From contig NZ_JAMJFL010000012.1 of assembly GCF_023544665.1 (NCBI RefSeq), positions 124,001 to 188,000 of the forward strand: 64,000 nucleotides of DNA, written 5' to 3'. Below the pieces are notes generated by a model that was not told the origin of the DNA, did not search any database, and was given only the letters and a program-made list of their open reading frames with translations. Origin of the DNA: Streptomyces sp. YS415 (lineage in GTDB: Bacteria > Actinomycetota > Actinomycetes > Streptomycetales > Streptomycetaceae). Made by a program: the position numbers and the translations under genes. Shown here one piece after another: positions 1 to 8,299 of this stretch (the stretch's first letter is position 1; every line of letters begins with the position of its first letter).

Positions 1-18
1 AAGCGAATCCACGCGTAA

Positions 19-38
19 CCGGAAAAGGCGCTTTCCGG
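19..38. other. Short inverted repeat, terminator or operator-like
   Basis: Perfect 7-bp arms (CCGGAAA / TTTCCGG) flank a six-base loop. It may close a gene lying left of the window or be an operator. In the remaining gene-free bases up to position 268 I see only low-complexity pyrimidine stretches. Confidence 0.3.
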
Positions 39-268
39 CGGAGGTGCTGGGACGGCGGCGGGGCAGCGGGAATCATGGCGGGCCGGGGCCGGTGGGGCGT
101 TGTGCGCGTCCGCCCGGAGCGGGGCCGCGTTCACACCTTCCCCCCTTCCCCCCCTCTCCGCTCATGGCCCGCAGGGCACAGCTTGGCCAACTCCCTGTGA
201 AGAGGGTCCCCGTTGATCATGGTCATGCTGCACACTCCTCCTTGACTTGCCGGGACCCTGGAGGCGTC

Positions 269-475
269 GTGTCCGAGAGCAATACGAGCAAGGTCACCCG
301 CTGGGACCAGCACGGACGCGAGCACGTCGTACAGGTGCGGCGGACCGGCGTGCAGCGCACCGTCAGGTGCGAGACCTGCGGGTGGCGCATATCCGCGCAG
401 TTCCTGCCGTGGCTGAAGGCGGAGGAACATCTGGCGCAGGCGCACCAGGCGACCGTGGACCCGTCCGTCGCCTAG
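269..475 (+). CDS. Small zinc-finger-like conserved protein (68 aa)
   Basis: The GTG start is chosen because a GGAGG box lies 5-8 bases upstream; the frame is open further upstream but without Streptomyces-like sequence. The protein is basic and contains Cys-x2-Cys followed about 16 residues later by His-x4-His (CETCGW ... EEHLAQAH), a layout that could bind one zinc. I recognise it only as a small protein of the kind common in Streptomyces; function is unknown. Nucleic-acid binding would be a reasonable guess from the motif, nothing more. Confidence 0.6.
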   Translation: MSESNTSKVTRWDQHGREHVVQVRRTGVQRTVRCETCGWRISAQFLPWLKAEEHLAQAHQATVDPSVA

Positions 476-549
476 GGTCGCCCGACCGGGCGGGCCCAGC
501 TCGCGAAAGCGTCTTGTGGGAGCGCTCCCAGGCGCGGCAGGATGCACGG

Positions 550-1173
550 GTGAACCCACTGCCCGCCGCACGCCCCTATCGCCCCGCGGACCGCACCGCG
601 CTCCACGACATCTGCGTCCGCACCGCCCACCTCGGCGGCGACAGCCGACCCTTCTACGCGGACCCCGGCGTCTTCCCGGCCACGTTCGCCGCCCCCTACG
701 TCGAGTTGGAGCCGGAGCTCGCCTTCGTCCTCGACGACGGCCGGGGACAGGCCGTGGGGTACATCCTCGGCACCGCCGACACCCCCCGCTTCGCCACCGA
801 CTTCCGCCACAAGTGGCTGCCGACGGTCGCCGACCGCTACCCGGCGCCCGAGGGCCCGCCCACGACCCCCGACGAGACGATCGCCGCGCTGCTCCACGAC
901 CCCGAGCGCATGGTGCTGCCCGAGCTGCGCGGCTACCCCGCCCACCTGCACATCGACCTGCTCCCCGACTATCAGGGCAAGGGGCACGGCCGCGCCCTGA
1001 TGCTGACGTTCCTGCACGCCCTGCACACCGGCGGGGTCCCCGCCGTCCACCTCGCCATGGCGACGGCCAACACCCGGGCGCGGCCCTTCTACGACCGGAT
1101 GGGCTTTCACGAGATCCAGGTGCCGGACCCGGGCGGGGCCACCTTCCTGGGGCGGGCGACGCAGCAGGACTGA
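550..1173 (+). CDS. GNAT family N-acetyltransferase
   Basis: A 207-residue protein of the GCN5-related acetyltransferase fold. Acetyl-CoA-binding motif A is visible as DYQGKGHGRALM (about residue 140), preceded by the expected strand (HLHIDLLP) and followed by the motif B region ending in PFYDRMGFHEI. Such enzymes move an acetyl group from acetyl-CoA to an amine; the substrate cannot be read from the sequence. The GTG start has a modest AGGA element six bases upstream, and the reading frame extends upstream without conserved sequence. It converges with the TetR gene, with only four bases between stops. Confidence 0.85.
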   Translation: MNPLPAARPYRPADRTALHDICVRTAHLGGDSRPFYADPGVFPATFAAPYVELEPELAFVLDDGRGQAVGYILGTADTPRFATDFRHKWLPTVADRYPAPEGPPTTPDETIAALLHDPERMVLPELRGYPAHLHIDLLPDYQGKGHGRALMLTFLHALHTGGVPAVHLAMATANTRARPFYDRMGFHEIQVPDPGGATFLGRATQQD

Positions 1174-1177
1174 GCCG

Positions 1178-1771
1178 TCAGGCCGCCCGCAGCCCCCGCG
1201 CCAGCAGCTCCACCACGGCCTCGAACTCGCCCTGGACCTCCGGCCGTTCCCACTCCCGGTGGTAGCCGGGGTCGTGGAAGCGGGCGGTGGCCTGGAAGAC
1301 GGCGCGGGCGGTGGTGAGCGGGTCGGCGGAGGCGAACGCGCCGGACGCGGTGCCCGAGCGGACGATCTCGGCGAGCTGACCGGTGAGTTCGTCGATGTGC
1401 TCGTCCACCGCGCCGCTGTTCTCCGCGGTCAGCACGGTGTACGTGGCGAACAGCTCGGGGTCGTCCCCGGCCTTGTGCCGCTTGGCGTCGAACAGGGCCA
1501 GCAGCCAGGCCCGCAGCCGGGCCTCCGGGTCGCGTCCGGTCTCGGCGACGATCCCGGCCAGCACCGTCGACGTACGGTCAAGCCAGCGCTTGGTCACCGC
1601 CTCGCGCAGCGCCGCCTTGGTCCGGAAGTGCCGGTAGACGCTGCCGTGACTGACGCCGAGCGCGCGGGCCACATCCACCACGGTGGCCTTGGCCGGGCCG
1701 TGGCGGCGCAGCACGTCCTCGGTGGCTTCGAGGATGCGCTCGGCGGTCAGGGCTTCGGAGGTCGGTGCCAT
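1178..1771 (-). CDS. TetR/AcrR family transcriptional regulator
   Basis: A 197-residue repressor-type protein. The N-terminal helix-turn-helix is clear (ILEATEDVLRRHG ... VSHGSVYRHFRTKAAL, residues about 14-56), and the C-terminal ligand/dimer domain is divergent as usual. It lies 23 bases downstream of the aldo/keto reductase gene on the same strand, so the two probably form one transcript. The 12-bp-arm palindrome in front of the reductase is the obvious candidate operator, which would make the pair autoregulated. The ligand is unknown; an aldehyde, ketone or quinone-like compound would fit the partner enzyme. Confidence 0.9.
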   Translation of the reverse strand: MAPTSEALTAERILEATEDVLRRHGPAKATVVDVARALGVSHGSVYRHFRTKAALREAVTKRWLDRTSTVLAGIVAETGRDPEARLRAWLLALFDAKRHKAGDDPELFATYTVLTAENSGAVDEHIDELTGQLAEIVRSGTASGAFASADPLTTARAVFQATARFHDPGYHREWERPEVQGEFEAVVELLARGLRAA

Positions 1772-1794
1772 GGAGGAGACCGTACCGCCGGCTG

Positions 1795-2802
1795 CTACTT
1801 GCTGCCGAGGTGGGCCATCTGCGCGGCCGGGTACCGCTCGCCCGCGGCGGCGTCGGCCGGCACCGCCCGCTCGATCGCGGCGAGGTCTGCGGCGTCCAGC
1901 GTGACGTCGAGGGCGCCGAGTGATTCGGTCAGCCGCTGCCGGGTGCGGGCGCCGACGAGCGGCACGATGTCCTCGCCCCGGGAGAGCACCCAGGCGATGG
2001 CGATCTGCGCGACGGTGACGCCCTTGCGCTCGGCGATCTCGCGCAGGGCTTCTACCAGGTTCAGGTTGTGCCGGAGGTTCTCGCCCTGGAAGCGGGGCGA
2101 CAGGGAGCGGAAGTCGTCGGCGGCGAGCCGGCGGTCGCCGGTGAAGTGACCGGAGATCAGACCGCGGGACAGGACGCCGTAGGCGGTGATGCCGATGCCC
2201 AGCTCGCGGGTGGTCGGCAGGATCTCCTCCTCGATGCCCCGGGAGATCAGCGAGTACTCGATCTGGAGATCGGCGATCGGGGCGGTGGCGGCGGCCCGGC
2301 GGATGGTCTCGGCACCGACCTCGCTCAGGCCGATGTGGCGGACGTACCCCTTCTCGACGAGTTCGGCGATGGCGCCGACGGTCTCCTCGATCGGCACGTC
2401 CGGGTCGAGCCGGGCGATGCGGTAGACGTCGAGGTGGTCGACGCCGAGCCGCTGGAGTGAGTACGCGGCGAAGTTCCGCACCGCGGCGGGCCGTCCGTCG
2501 TAGCCGCTCCAGCCGCCGTCGGGATCGCGCAGGGCGCCGAACTTCACGCTGATCAGCGCCTGTTCCCGGCGATTGGCGGGCGCGCCGCGCAGGGCCTCGC
2601 CGATCAGCATCTCGTTGTGGCCCATGGCGTAGAAGTCGCCGGTGTCGAGCAGGGTCACGCCGGCTTCCAGTGCGGCGTGGACGGTCGCGATGGACTCGGC
2701 CCGGTCGGCGTCGCCGTACAGCGCGGACATGCCCATGCAGCCGAGGCCGAGGGCGGAGACCTGGGGGCCGGTGGTTCCGAGGGTTCGGGTGGTCGTCGTC
2801 AT
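1795..2802 (-). CDS. Aldo/keto reductase
   Basis: NADPH-dependent oxidoreductase of the aldo/keto reductase superfamily (TIM barrel), of the subfamily related to YajO/Tas and pyridoxal reductases. Visible landmarks: GxxVSALGLGCMGMS near the N-terminus, the catalytic Asp and Tyr in LLDTGDFYAMGHNE, the active-site region LGVDHLDVYRIARLD where the usual catalytic His is Arg-like, and the cofactor end VPLVGARTRQRL. ATG at 2802 starts the conserved MTTTTRTLG; an in-frame ATG six codons upstream overlaps the palindrome. Probably co-transcribed with the TetR gene that follows. Confidence 0.9.
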   Translation of the reverse strand: MTTTTRTLGTTGPQVSALGLGCMGMSALYGDADRAESIATVHAALEAGVTLLDTGDFYAMGHNEMLIGEALRGAPANRREQALISVKFGALRDPDGGWSGYDGRPAAVRNFAAYSLQRLGVDHLDVYRIARLDPDVPIEETVGAIAELVEKGYVRHIGLSEVGAETIRRAAATAPIADLQIEYSLISRGIEEEILPTTRELGIGITAYGVLSRGLISGHFTGDRRLAADDFRSLSPRFQGENLRHNLNLVEALREIAERKGVTVAQIAIAWVLSRGEDIVPLVGARTRQRLTESLGALDVTLDAADLAAIERAVPADAAAGERYPAAQMAHLGSK

Positions 2803-2820
2803 GCCTCCACTCTGCCCCAT

Positions 2821-2850
2821 GGACTGACAGATTTCAATATCTGTCAGTCC
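2821..2850. promoter_or_regulatory. Perfect 12-bp-arm palindrome, candidate TetR operator
   Basis: GGACTGACAGAT and ATCTGTCAGTCC flank a 6-bp AT-rich centre (TTCAAT). It lies between the lysE-type stop (2867) and the reductase start and is notably AT-richer than its surroundings. Read on the minus strand, CTGACA-like and TATTGA-like hexamers fall in and beside it, so a bound TetR dimer would cover the promoter. It could also act as a weak transcription end for the lysE-type gene. Confidence 0.7.
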
Positions 2851-2866
2851 ATACTTGTCAGCGGCA

Positions 2867-3478
2867 CTACCGGGCGGTGAAGGCCAGCTTCGCGCTCAGG
2901 GCCACGAAGGACCCGGCGAAGCTCCGGCGCAGCCAGGCCATCACCTTCGGGCGGGCGACGACCTGGTCGCGGACGGAGGCGGCGAGCACGCCGTAGAGCG
3001 CGAAGACGATGAAGGTCGCGGCCATGAACACCCCGCTGAGCGCCAGCATCCGCGGCACCGCGCCCGGGCCGTCGGGGTTTACGAACTGGGGCAGGAAGGC
3101 GAAGAAGAACATCGTCAGCTTGGGGTTGAGGAGATTGATCAGCACGCCTTGGACGATCGTCCGCCCGGCCGACATCGGCGCCGCCGTGCGGTCCACGGTG
3201 ATCGCCTCCTTGTCCCGCAGCGTGGCCCAGGCCATGTAGAGGAGGTAGGCGACACCGGCGTACTTCAGGATCTGGAAGGCCGTGGCGCTGGTGTGCAGCA
3301 GGGCGGCCACCCCGGTGATCGTGGCCAGCATGTGCGGCAGGATCCCGAGGGCGCAGGCGAAGGCGGCCACGACACTGGCCCGCCGACCGTGCGACAGACC
3401 GGCCGCGAGCGTGTAGACGACCCCGGTGCCGGGGGTGGCGACGATGACCAGGGTGGTCAGCAGGAATGCGAGGCTCAT
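2867..3478 (-). CDS. LysE/RhtB family exporter
   Basis: A 203-residue integral membrane protein with about six hydrophobic segments, the usual size of the LysE/RhtB (threonine/homoserine/lysine efflux) family. The family signature is near the N-terminus (ATPGTGVVYTLAAGLSHGRRA), and the central NPKLTMFFFAFLPQFV matches the conserved NPKxxLFFxAFxPQF. It would export an amino acid or small metabolite across the cytoplasmic membrane; the substrate is not predictable. It sits upstream of the reductase-TetR pair on the same strand, separated by the palindrome, so it may be independent of it. Confidence 0.9.
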   Translation of the reverse strand: MSLAFLLTTLVIVATPGTGVVYTLAAGLSHGRRASVVAAFACALGILPHMLATITGVAALLHTSATAFQILKYAGVAYLLYMAWATLRDKEAITVDRTAAPMSAGRTIVQGVLINLLNPKLTMFFFAFLPQFVNPDGPGAVPRMLALSGVFMAATFIVFALYGVLAASVRDQVVARPKVMAWLRRSFAGSFVALSAKLAFTAR

Positions 3479-3550
3479 GCGGGCAAGCCTGGCCGCGCGG
3501 TGGCCCCGGTCACAGGGCCAATGAGATGCCGCTATGGAGGACCACCGAAA

Positions 3551-3592
3551 CGCCCCCGCCGGACGAGCTGGTGTGCTCGTCCGGCGGGGGCG
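3551..3592 (-). terminator. Strong hairpin terminator of glyS
   Basis: Perfect 18-bp stem (CGCCCCCGCCGGACGAGC and its complement) with a six-base loop, 17 bases beyond the glyS stop. Only a short T-run (TTTC) follows on the minus strand, as is usual for Streptomyces terminators. It may also stop transcription entering from the lysE side. Confidence 0.85.
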
Positions 3593-3608
3593 GTGGTGGG
3601 TCGGGGCG

Positions 3609-4991
3609 TCAGCAGCCCAGCAGGCGCTGGGCCAGGTAGCCCTCGATCTGGTCGAGGGAGACCCGCTCCTGCTTCATCGAGTCACGCTCGCGGACCGTCA
3701 CCGCGTTGTCGTCCAGCGTGTCGAAGTCGACCGTCACGCAGTACGGGGTGCCGATCTCGTCCTGGCGGCGGTAGCGGCGGCCGATGGCGCCGGCGTCGTC
3801 GAACTCGATGTTCCAGTTCTGCCGCAGCGCCTGGGCGAGGCCCTTGGCCTTCGGGGAGAGCTCGGCGTTGCGGGACAGCGGCAGCACCGCGACCTTCACC
3901 GGGGCCAGCCGGTGGTCCAGGCGCAGCACCGTGCGCTTCTCCATCTTGCCCTTGGCGTTGGGCGCCTCGTCCTCGATGTAGGCGTCCAGCAGGAACGCCA
4001 GCATCGCGCGGCCGACACCGGCCGCGGGCTCGATGACGTACGGCGTCCAGCGCTCCTGGGCCTCCTGGTCGTAGTAGGCGAGGTCCTGGCCGGAGGCCTT
4101 GGAGTGCGCGGAGAGGTCGTAGTCGGTGCGGTTGGCGACACCCTCCAGCTCGCCCCACTCGTTGCCGCCGAACCGGAAGCGGTACTCGATGTCGGCGGTG
4201 CGCTTGGAGTAGTGGGAGAGCTTCTCCTTGGGGTGCTCGTACCAGCGCATGTTCTCCTCACGGAGACCCAGGCCCGTGTACCAGTTCCAGCGCTGCTCCA
4301 TCCAGTACTCCTGCCACTTCTCGTCCTCGCCCGGCTTGACGAAGAACTCCATCTCCATCTGCTCGAACTCGCGGGTGCGGAAGATGAAGTTGCCGGGCGT
4401 GATCTCGTTGCGGAAGGACTTGCCCATCTGGGCGATGCCGAACGGCGGCTTGCGGCGCGAAGTGGTCTGCACCTGGGCGAAGTTGGTGAAGATGCCCTGG
4501 GCGGTCTCGGGCCGCAGGTAGGCGACGGAGCCGGAGTCCTGCGTCGGGCCGAGGTGGGTGGAGAGCAGGCCCGAGAACTGCTTGGGCTCGGTGAACTGGC
4601 CCTTGTTGCCGCAGTTGGGGCAGTTGACGTCCGCGAGGCCGTTCTCCGGGAGGCGGTTGTGCTTGGCCTCGTAGGCCTCCTCCAGGTGGTCCGCGCGGAA
4701 CCGCTTGTGGCAGGAGGTGCACTCGGTCAGCGGGTCCGTGAAGGTGGCGACGTGACCGGAGGCGACCCAGACCTCGGAGGCCAGGATCACGGACGAGTCG
4801 ATACCGACGACGTCCTCGCGCGACGTCACCATGTAGCGCCACCACTGGCGCTTGAGGTTCTCCTTGAGCTCGACACCCAGGGGTCCGTAGTCCCAGGCGG
4901 CCTTCTGCCCGCCGTAGATCTCACTGCAAGGGAATACGAAGCCACGGCGCTTGCTCAGGCTGACGATGGTGTCGATCTTGTCGGCGGCCAC
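3609..4991 (-). CDS. glyS: Glycyl-tRNA synthetase (class II, dimeric type)
   Basis: Charges tRNA-Gly with glycine in the cytoplasm. The 460-residue length and architecture fit the alpha2 actinobacterial/eukaryotic-type enzyme: class II motif 1/2 region (SFRNEITPGNFIFRTREFEQMEMEFF), an insertion with zinc-binding cysteines (CTSCHKRF ... CPNCG, about residues 94-147), motif 3 (GVGRAMLAFL) and the C-terminal anticodon-binding domain (VAVLPLSRNAEL to the end). The GTG start gives the standard MAADKIDTIVSL opening. It is divergent from znuA; I see no T-box-like leader in the 113-base gap. Confidence 0.97.
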   Translation of the reverse strand: MAADKIDTIVSLSKRRGFVFPCSEIYGGQKAAWDYGPLGVELKENLKRQWWRYMVTSREDVVGIDSSVILASEVWVASGHVATFTDPLTECTSCHKRFRADHLEEAYEAKHNRLPENGLADVNCPNCGNKGQFTEPKQFSGLLSTHLGPTQDSGSVAYLRPETAQGIFTNFAQVQTTSRRKPPFGIAQMGKSFRNEITPGNFIFRTREFEQMEMEFFVKPGEDEKWQEYWMEQRWNWYTGLGLREENMRWYEHPKEKLSHYSKRTADIEYRFRFGGNEWGELEGVANRTDYDLSAHSKASGQDLAYYDQEAQERWTPYVIEPAAGVGRAMLAFLLDAYIEDEAPNAKGKMEKRTVLRLDHRLAPVKVAVLPLSRNAELSPKAKGLAQALRQNWNIEFDDAGAIGRRYRRQDEIGTPYCVTVDFDTLDDNAVTVRERDSMKQERVSLDQIEGYLAQRLLGC

Positions 4992-5085
4992 GGTGCTCTC
5001 TTCATTACGAATGGACGGCAGCGAATGCCTCAGGTTACCGGCGCTGCCCGCCCTCGTATCAAATCGGTTCCCCGACCTCAGCTTG

Positions 5086-5123
5086 TTGACAACCGTTTCC
5101 AGATTTGTTGAAAATGACTGTCA
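5086..5123 (+). promoter_or_regulatory. znuA promoter with Zur box overlapping -10 and start codon
   Basis: TTGACA at 5086-5091 is followed after 18 bp by GAAAAT (5110-5115), a good sigma-HrdB promoter. TGAAAATGACTGTCA (5109-5123) closely resembles the known Streptomyces Zur box TGAAAATGATTTTCA. The box covers the -10 element and reaches the A of the ATG at 5123, so zinc-bound Zur should block RNA polymerase. The predicted transcription start falls at or next to that ATG, implying a leaderless mRNA; no ribosome-binding site is present. Confidence 0.8.
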
Positions 5124-6118
5124 TGAACGTACGACGACAGCACATATCCGGGGTGGCCGTGGCGGCCGTCACCGCCCTCGGTCTCGGCACCCTCTCCGCC
5201 TGCTCCGGCAGCGCCGCCGCGGGCAACACGGAGAAGTTCGACGTCGTCGCGTCGTTCTACCCGATGGCCTACCTCGCCGAGGAGATCGGCGGGGACCACG
5301 TGAACGTCACCAGTCTCACCGAGCCCGGCCAGGAGCCGCACGACCTGGAGATCAGCGCCCGGCAGACCGCGCAGCTCCAGGAGGCCGACGCGGCCCTCTA
5401 CCTCAAGGGCCTGCAGCCCGCCGTCGACGAGGCCGTCGCGCAGGCCGGCGTCGGCACCACGATCGACGCCGCCACGCTGACGAAGCTCGAGGACCACGGC
5501 AGCCTGGAGGACAGCCACGAGCACGCCGGGGAAGAGGGGCACGCCGAGGAGGAAGCGCACTCGGAGGAGGAGGCCCACTCCGAGGAGGAGGAGCACGCCC
5601 TCGACCCGCACGTCTGGCTCGACCCCGTGAAGTACGCCGAGATCGCCAAGGGCGTCGGCGCCGCCTTCGAGAAGGCCGACCCGGACCACGCGGCCGACTA
5701 CAAGAAGAACACCGCGGCCCTGGTCGAGAAGCTGAACGGCCTCGACAGCCGGTTCGAGGAGGGCCTGAAGAACACCGACTCCAAGGTGTTCTTCACCAAC
5801 CACGCCGCCTTCGGCTACCTCGCCGAGCGCTACGGCCTGACCCAGGAGGCCATCTCCGGACTCGACCCGGAGAGCGAGCCCAGCCCGGCCCGGATCAAGG
5901 AGCTCCAGGAGGAGGCCAAGGCCGACGGCGTCACCACGGTCTTCTACGAGACACTGGTCTCCGACAGCACCGCGAAGACCCTCGCCAAGGACGCGGGCCT
6001 GAAGACCGACGTGCTCGACCCGGTCGAGGGCATCACAGGCAAGTCCGAGGGCGACGACTACATCCAGGTCATGGATGCCAACCTGAAGGCCCTGCAGGCC
6101 GCGTTGGGCGCCAAATGA
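5123..6118 (+). CDS. znuA: Zinc ABC transporter substrate-binding lipoprotein ZnuA
   Basis: Captures Zn(II) outside the membrane and hands it to ZnuB. From the ATG at 5123 the protein opens with arginines (MNVRRQH), a hydrophobic stretch and a lipobox LSAC, so it is a lipid-anchored cluster A-I binding protein. An acidic, His-rich loop (SHEHAGEEGHAEEEAHSEEE, about residues 130-150) precedes DPHVWLDPV, the pattern that marks zinc rather than manganese binding. First gene of znuA-znuC-znuB. In-frame TTG/ATG codons upstream (5105, 5114) lie inside promoter and operator and were not chosen. Expected to be expressed only in zinc shortage. Confidence 0.95.
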   Translation: MNVRRQHISGVAVAAVTALGLGTLSACSGSAAAGNTEKFDVVASFYPMAYLAEEIGGDHVNVTSLTEPGQEPHDLEISARQTAQLQEADAALYLKGLQPAVDEAVAQAGVGTTIDAATLTKLEDHGSLEDSHEHAGEEGHAEEEAHSEEEAHSEEEEHALDPHVWLDPVKYAEIAKGVGAAFEKADPDHAADYKKNTAALVEKLNGLDSRFEEGLKNTDSKVFFTNHAAFGYLAERYGLTQEAISGLDPESEPSPARIKELQEEAKADGVTTVFYETLVSDSTAKTLAKDAGLKTDVLDPVEGITGKSEGDDYIQVMDANLKALQAALGAK

Positions 6119-6137
6119 CCGTCTTTCGGAGGACCGC

Positions 6138-6905
6138 ATGAGCGAGCCCGTCATATCCCTGCGCGGCGTACGCGCCGACCTGGGCTCGCGGCCCGTCCTG
6201 CGCGGCATCGACCTCACCGTGTCCCGCGGTGAGGTCGTCGCGCTGCTCGGCGCCAACGGCTCGGGCAAGTCCACCGCCGTGCGCAGCGTCATCGGCCAGG
6301 TGCAGGTGAGCGCCGGCGAGATCGAGCTGTTCGGCACCCCGCGCCGCCGCTTCCGCGACTGGCACCGCCTCGGCTACGTCCCCCAGCGCACCACCGCCGC
6401 GGGCGGCGTCCCGGCCACGGTGACCGAGGTCGTCTCCTCCGGCCGGCTCTCCCGCACCCGCTTCGGCCTGCTGCGCAAGGCGGACCGGGCGGCCGTGCGC
6501 CGGGCCCTGGAGCTGGTCGGCATGACGGACCGCGCCAAGGACTCCGTGGACGCGCTCTCCGGCGGCCAGCACCAGCGCGTGCTGATCGCCCGGGCGCTCG
6601 CCGCCGAACCCGAACTGCTGATCATGGACGAGCCGATGGCGGGCGTCGACCTGGCCAGCCAGGAGGTGCTGGCGCGGACCCTGCGCGAGCAGGTCGCGGC
6701 CGGTACGACCGTCCTGCTCGTGCTGCACGAACTGGGCCCCCTGGAGCCGCTGATCGACCGCGCGGTGGTGCTGCGCGACGGCTGTGTCGTCCACGACGGA
6801 CCACCCCCGAAGGCCGTCGGCCAGCACGCGCTGCCCGGCCACGACCACGTCCACCCGCACGCCCCCGCGGGCGCCGAACCGATCCGCACGGGACTGCTGA
6901 GCTGA
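6138..6905 (+). CDS. znuC: Zinc ABC transporter ATP-binding protein ZnuC
   Basis: The ATPase that powers zinc import. Walker A is GANGSGKST (about residue 38), the ABC signature LSGGQHQR, Walker B LLIMDEP, and the switch His sits in LLVLHELG. The C-terminal tail is His-rich (GQHALPGHDHVHPHA), as in other zinc importers and possibly metal-sensing. GGAGG lies seven bases before the ATG. It follows znuA by 19 bases and its TGA overlaps the znuB start (TGATG), indicating translational coupling. Confidence 0.96.
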   Translation: MSEPVISLRGVRADLGSRPVLRGIDLTVSRGEVVALLGANGSGKSTAVRSVIGQVQVSAGEIELFGTPRRRFRDWHRLGYVPQRTTAAGGVPATVTEVVSSGRLSRTRFGLLRKADRAAVRRALELVGMTDRAKDSVDALSGGQHQRVLIARALAAEPELLIMDEPMAGVDLASQEVLARTLREQVAAGTTVLLVLHELGPLEPLIDRAVVLRDGCVVHDGPPPKAVGQHALPGHDHVHPHAPAGAEPIRTGLLS

Positions 6906-7807
6906 TGGAAATCCTCGACTACGCCTTCATGCAGCGGGCCCTGCTCGCCGCCGTCCTGGTCGGCATCACGGCCCCCGCGGTCGGTATCTACCTGGTCCAG
7001 CGCCGCCAGGCCCTGATGGGCGACGGCATCGGCCACGTCGCGATGACCGGCGTCGGCCTGGGCTTCCTGCTCTCCTGGTCCCCGGTCTGGATGGCGACCC
7101 TCGTCTCCGTCCTCGGCGCGGTCCTCATGGAGCTCATCCGCTGGTACGGCAAGACCCGCGGCGACCTCGCCCTCGCCATGCTCTTCTACGGCGGCATGGC
7201 CGGCGGCGTGATGTTCATCAACCTCGCGCCGACGGGCTCCAACGCCAACCTGACCTCGTACCTCTTCGGCTCCCTGTCCACGGTGAGCGAGTCGGACGTC
7301 ACGGCGATCTGCGTGCTCGCGGCCTTCGTGGTGCTGGTCACGCTCGGCCTGCGCCGCCAGCTGTTCGCGGTGAGCCAGGACGAGGAGTTCGCCCGGGTCA
7401 CGGGCCTGCCCGTGCGCGCCCTGAACCTGCTGACCGCGGTCACGGCGGCCGTGACGGTGACCGTCGCGATGCGCGTGGTCGGGCTGCTGCTCGTCTCGGC
7501 GCTGATGGTGGTCCCGGTGGCCGCCGCCCAGCAGCTCAGCCGCAGCTTCGCCGCCACCTTCGCCATCGCGGTCGCCATCGGCGTGACCGTCACGATCAGC
7601 GGCACGGTCACCTCGTACTACCAGGACGTGCCGCCCGGCGCGACCATCGTGCTGCTGACCATCGGGGCGTTCGTCCTGCTGACCGCGCTGGCCGCGCCGC
7701 TCGCCCGGCGCCGCGCGCGGGCCCTGGCCGCCGCCCAGGGCGCCGGGGACCCGGCGGAGTGCGTGATCCCGCCGAGCCGGGGCCCCGGCGGAAAGGTCGG
7801 CGTCTGA
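6905..7807 (+). CDS. znuB: Zinc ABC transporter permease ZnuB
   Basis: Membrane channel of the zinc importer, an ABC-3 family permease of 300 residues with about eight transmembrane segments (for example AVLVGITAPAVGIYLVQRR near the N-terminus, then GDGIGHVAMTGVGLGFLLS, the conserved coupling region QRRQALMGDGIGH, and VGLLLVSALMVVPVAAAQ). Its ATG overlaps the znuC stop. The zur gene begins 59 bases downstream on the same strand, so regulator and transporter are linked and may be partly co-transcribed. Confidence 0.95.
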   Translation: MEILDYAFMQRALLAAVLVGITAPAVGIYLVQRRQALMGDGIGHVAMTGVGLGFLLSWSPVWMATLVSVLGAVLMELIRWYGKTRGDLALAMLFYGGMAGGVMFINLAPTGSNANLTSYLFGSLSTVSESDVTAICVLAAFVVLVTLGLRRQLFAVSQDEEFARVTGLPVRALNLLTAVTAAVTVTVAMRVVGLLLVSALMVVPVAAAQQLSRSFAATFAIAVAIGVTVTISGTVTSYYQDVPPGATIVLLTIGAFVLLTALAAPLARRRARALAAAQGAGDPAECVIPPSRGPGGKVGV

Positions 7808-7866
7808 CCGCGCCGACAGCCGGGGCTGGCACAATGGCCCGGCAGGCAGACCTGAGGAGGCACCCC

Positions 7867-8277
7867 GTGACGACCGCTGGACCGCCCGTGAAGGGCCGAT
7901 CCACCCGGCAGCGGGCCGCCGTGGCGGCGGCCCTGGACGAGGTCGACGAGTTCCGCAGCGCGCAGGAGCTGCACGACATGCTCAAGCACAAGGGCGACTC
8001 GGTCGGTCTGACGACGGTCTACCGCACGCTCCAGTCCCTCGCCGACGCCGGCGAGGTCGACGTCCTGCGCACCTCCGACGGCGAGTCCGTCTACCGCCGC
8101 TGCTCCAGCGGCGAACACCACCACCACCTGGTCTGCCGGGTCTGCGGCAAGGCGGTCGAGGTCGAGGGCCCCGCGGTCGAGAAGTGGGCGGACGCGATCG
8201 CGGCCGAGCACGGGTACGTCAACGTGGCCCACACGGTCGAGATCTTCGGCACCTGCGCGGAGTGCGCCGCAGGTTGA
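7867..8277 (+). CDS. zur: Zinc uptake regulator Zur (Fur family)
   Basis: Zinc-sensing repressor of 136 residues. The winged helix (STRQRAAVAAAL ... LTTVYRTLQSLADAGEVD) is followed by the metal-sensing dimer domain with HHHHLVCRVCG and a second C-x2-C (CAEC) at the C-terminus that together form the structural zinc site; further ligands lie in EHGYVNVAHTVEIFGTC. The GTG start has GAGGAGG upstream; an in-frame ATG at 7834 lacks one. Under adequate zinc it should repress znuACB through the box at 5109-5123. I see no Zur box in front of zur itself. Confidence 0.94.
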   Translation: MTTAGPPVKGRSTRQRAAVAAALDEVDEFRSAQELHDMLKHKGDSVGLTTVYRTLQSLADAGEVDVLRTSDGESVYRRCSSGEHHHHLVCRVCGKAVEVEGPAVEKWADAIAAEHGYVNVAHTVEIFGTCAECAAG

Positions 8278-8299
8278 GCGGCATCCGGTGCGGGTGATC

